DNA from: Alphaproteobacteria bacterium
GTDB taxonomy: Bacteria; Pseudomonadota; Alphaproteobacteria; G02398745; G023898745
NCBI GenBank assembly: GCA_027366195.1
Contig: DAHXKW010000040.1
Coordinates: 1 to 6,604, forward strand
DNA length: 6,604 nt
Reading direction: 5' to 3'
Part shown: piece after piece, positions 6,040-6,604 of the stretch
How positions within the stretch are numbered: the first letter of the stretch is position 1
How the letters are laid out: every line of letters begins with the position of its first letter
Program-made: the position numbers and the translations under genes
Notes under the pieces: model-generated
What the model saw: the letters and a program-made list of their open reading frames with translations, nothing else
The model's database searches: none
Told to the model about the DNA's origin: nothing

Positions 6040-6604
6040 TCAAATTTGCACTTCGGCTTGTTCTAGGTCATAGATACACACCCCATCAACAAAAATTTTC
6101 CCTGAAAATTTTATGTGTTCTGGCGATTTTTCGACGATAGAAACAACAACATCAATAATGCTGTGTGTTGGTAAGGTTTGTCCGCGGTATTTCCATACGC
6201 ATGTCCCTATAGGTTGCACACTTTTTTTTGCCCACAAACCAATAGAGTCGTAAAAGGCCTGAATGCCTAATGAGCCTGGTTGCACAGGGTCCTGAAAGAA
6301 GTGTGCTTTAAAATACCAATCATCTGGTGATAGCATGCGCCTACAATGAATCATATTTTCATCTGCATATAGAACTTCTTGCACCATAAATTTATTACTG
6401 TTTTTTAGCGCTCTGGGAATGGCGCGTGGTAGATAAGGGTGTTTACGGAGTTCCGCAGGAAATCCGCCTTGTTTTGCGAGACTTTGCTGTGAAAAATAGC
6501 CAAATGTTGTTTGCATGGTGAGCAGGTGTCCATTTTCTTGGTATCCTTCAACTTCAAAGTTCACAAGCATTTTCCCGCCGAATTTGGACGTTCTTAGGAG
6601 TTTT
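6040..6604 (-). CDS. C-terminal FabA-like dehydratase module of a PUFA/polyketide-type synthase (PfaC/HglE-like), cut by right edge
   Basis: The frame is open through the right edge. It reads LLRTSKFGGK before the first internal Met (6570), and this segment fits the end of a preceding hotdog domain, so the real start lies outside the window. Visible order: the end of one hotdog (GGKMLVNFEVEG to TTFGYFSQQSLAKQGGF), a linker, then a FabA-type dehydratase. That domain contains WYFKAHFFQDPVQPGSLGIQ (85-104 from that Met), WKYRGQTLPT (126-135) and the end IFVDGVCIYDLEQAEVQI. This layout matches the terminal tandem dehydratases of PfaC-type PUFA synthases and HglE-like glycolipid synthases. These act on acyl chains carried by an acyl carrier protein, dehydrating 3-hydroxyacyl groups. 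The catalytic His90 aligns with FabA His70, but Gln104 replaces FabA Asp84. A standalone FabA-like protein starting at 6570 is possible but less likely. Confidence 0.8.
   Translation of the reverse strand, partial: KLLRTSKFGGKMLVNFEVEGYQENGHLLTMQTTFGYFSQQSLAKQGGFPAELRKHPYLPRAIPRALKNSNKFMVQEVLYADENMIHCRRMLSPDDWYFKAHFFQDPVQPGSLGIQAFYDSIGLWAKKSVQPIGTCVWKYRGQTLPTHSIIDVVVSIVEKSPEHIKFSGKIFVDGVCIYDLEQAEVQI

Overview
The window is about 6.6 kb of AT-rich bacterial chromosome (roughly 38-40% GC by eye), densely packed with eight protein genes, one cut at each edge. The mix suggests an alphaproteobacterium, plausibly a host-associated lineage such as Holosporales. It has a short Tim44/TimA-like membrane protein, a DotU/TssL secretion protein, a Sua5-type t6A enzyme, a CIRCE-controlled dnaK and a tandem FabA-like dehydratase module of the polyunsaturated fatty acid (PUFA) synthase type. 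The taxonomic guess is inference; no rRNA or tRNA gene is present to anchor it.

Layout: (1) 1-462, minus: the N-terminal 154 residues of the chaperone DnaK, preceded by a perfect CIRCE operator at 509-541. (2) 535-3209, minus: a compressed gene string dotU/tssL - ddl-like ligase - nth. The dotU stop abuts the ddl start (TAAATG) and the ddl stop overlaps the nth start (ATGA). The nth stop codon lies inside the CIRCE operator of the next gene, dnaK. (3) 3251-4195, plus: Sua5/TsaC, divergent from dotU across 41 bp that holds a 15-bp perfect palindrome. (4) 4249-5384, minus: a D-alanyl-D-alanine carboxypeptidase (penicillin-binding protein, peptidase S11) with every catalytic motif present but split by one frameshift at an A7 tract. 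(5) 5450-6037, plus: a Tim44-domain protein, divergent from the carboxypeptidase across a 65-bp AT-rich promoter region. (6) 6040-6604, minus: the C-terminal end of a larger protein with PfaC/HglE-like FabA-type dehydratase domains, convergent with the Tim44 gene and entering from the right edge.

Most genes are housekeeping: protein folding, base-excision repair, tRNA t6A modification, cell-wall D-Ala-D-Ala synthesis (ddl) and trimming (dac). Two are accessory: an isolated type VI/IVB secretion component and a PUFA/polyketide-type synthase. The points most worth a second look are the frameshift at a canonical A-AAA-AAA slippery heptamer in an otherwise intact carboxypeptidase gene, the CIRCE operator fused to the nth stop codon, the orphan dotU at the head of a cell-wall/repair operon, the non-canonical omega-loop of the ddl-like enzyme, and the Asp-to-Gln replacement at the FabA catalytic acid position of the dehydratase. 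I found no CRISPR array, insertion sequence, RNA gene or long repeat, and no gene-free stretch longer than 72 bp.
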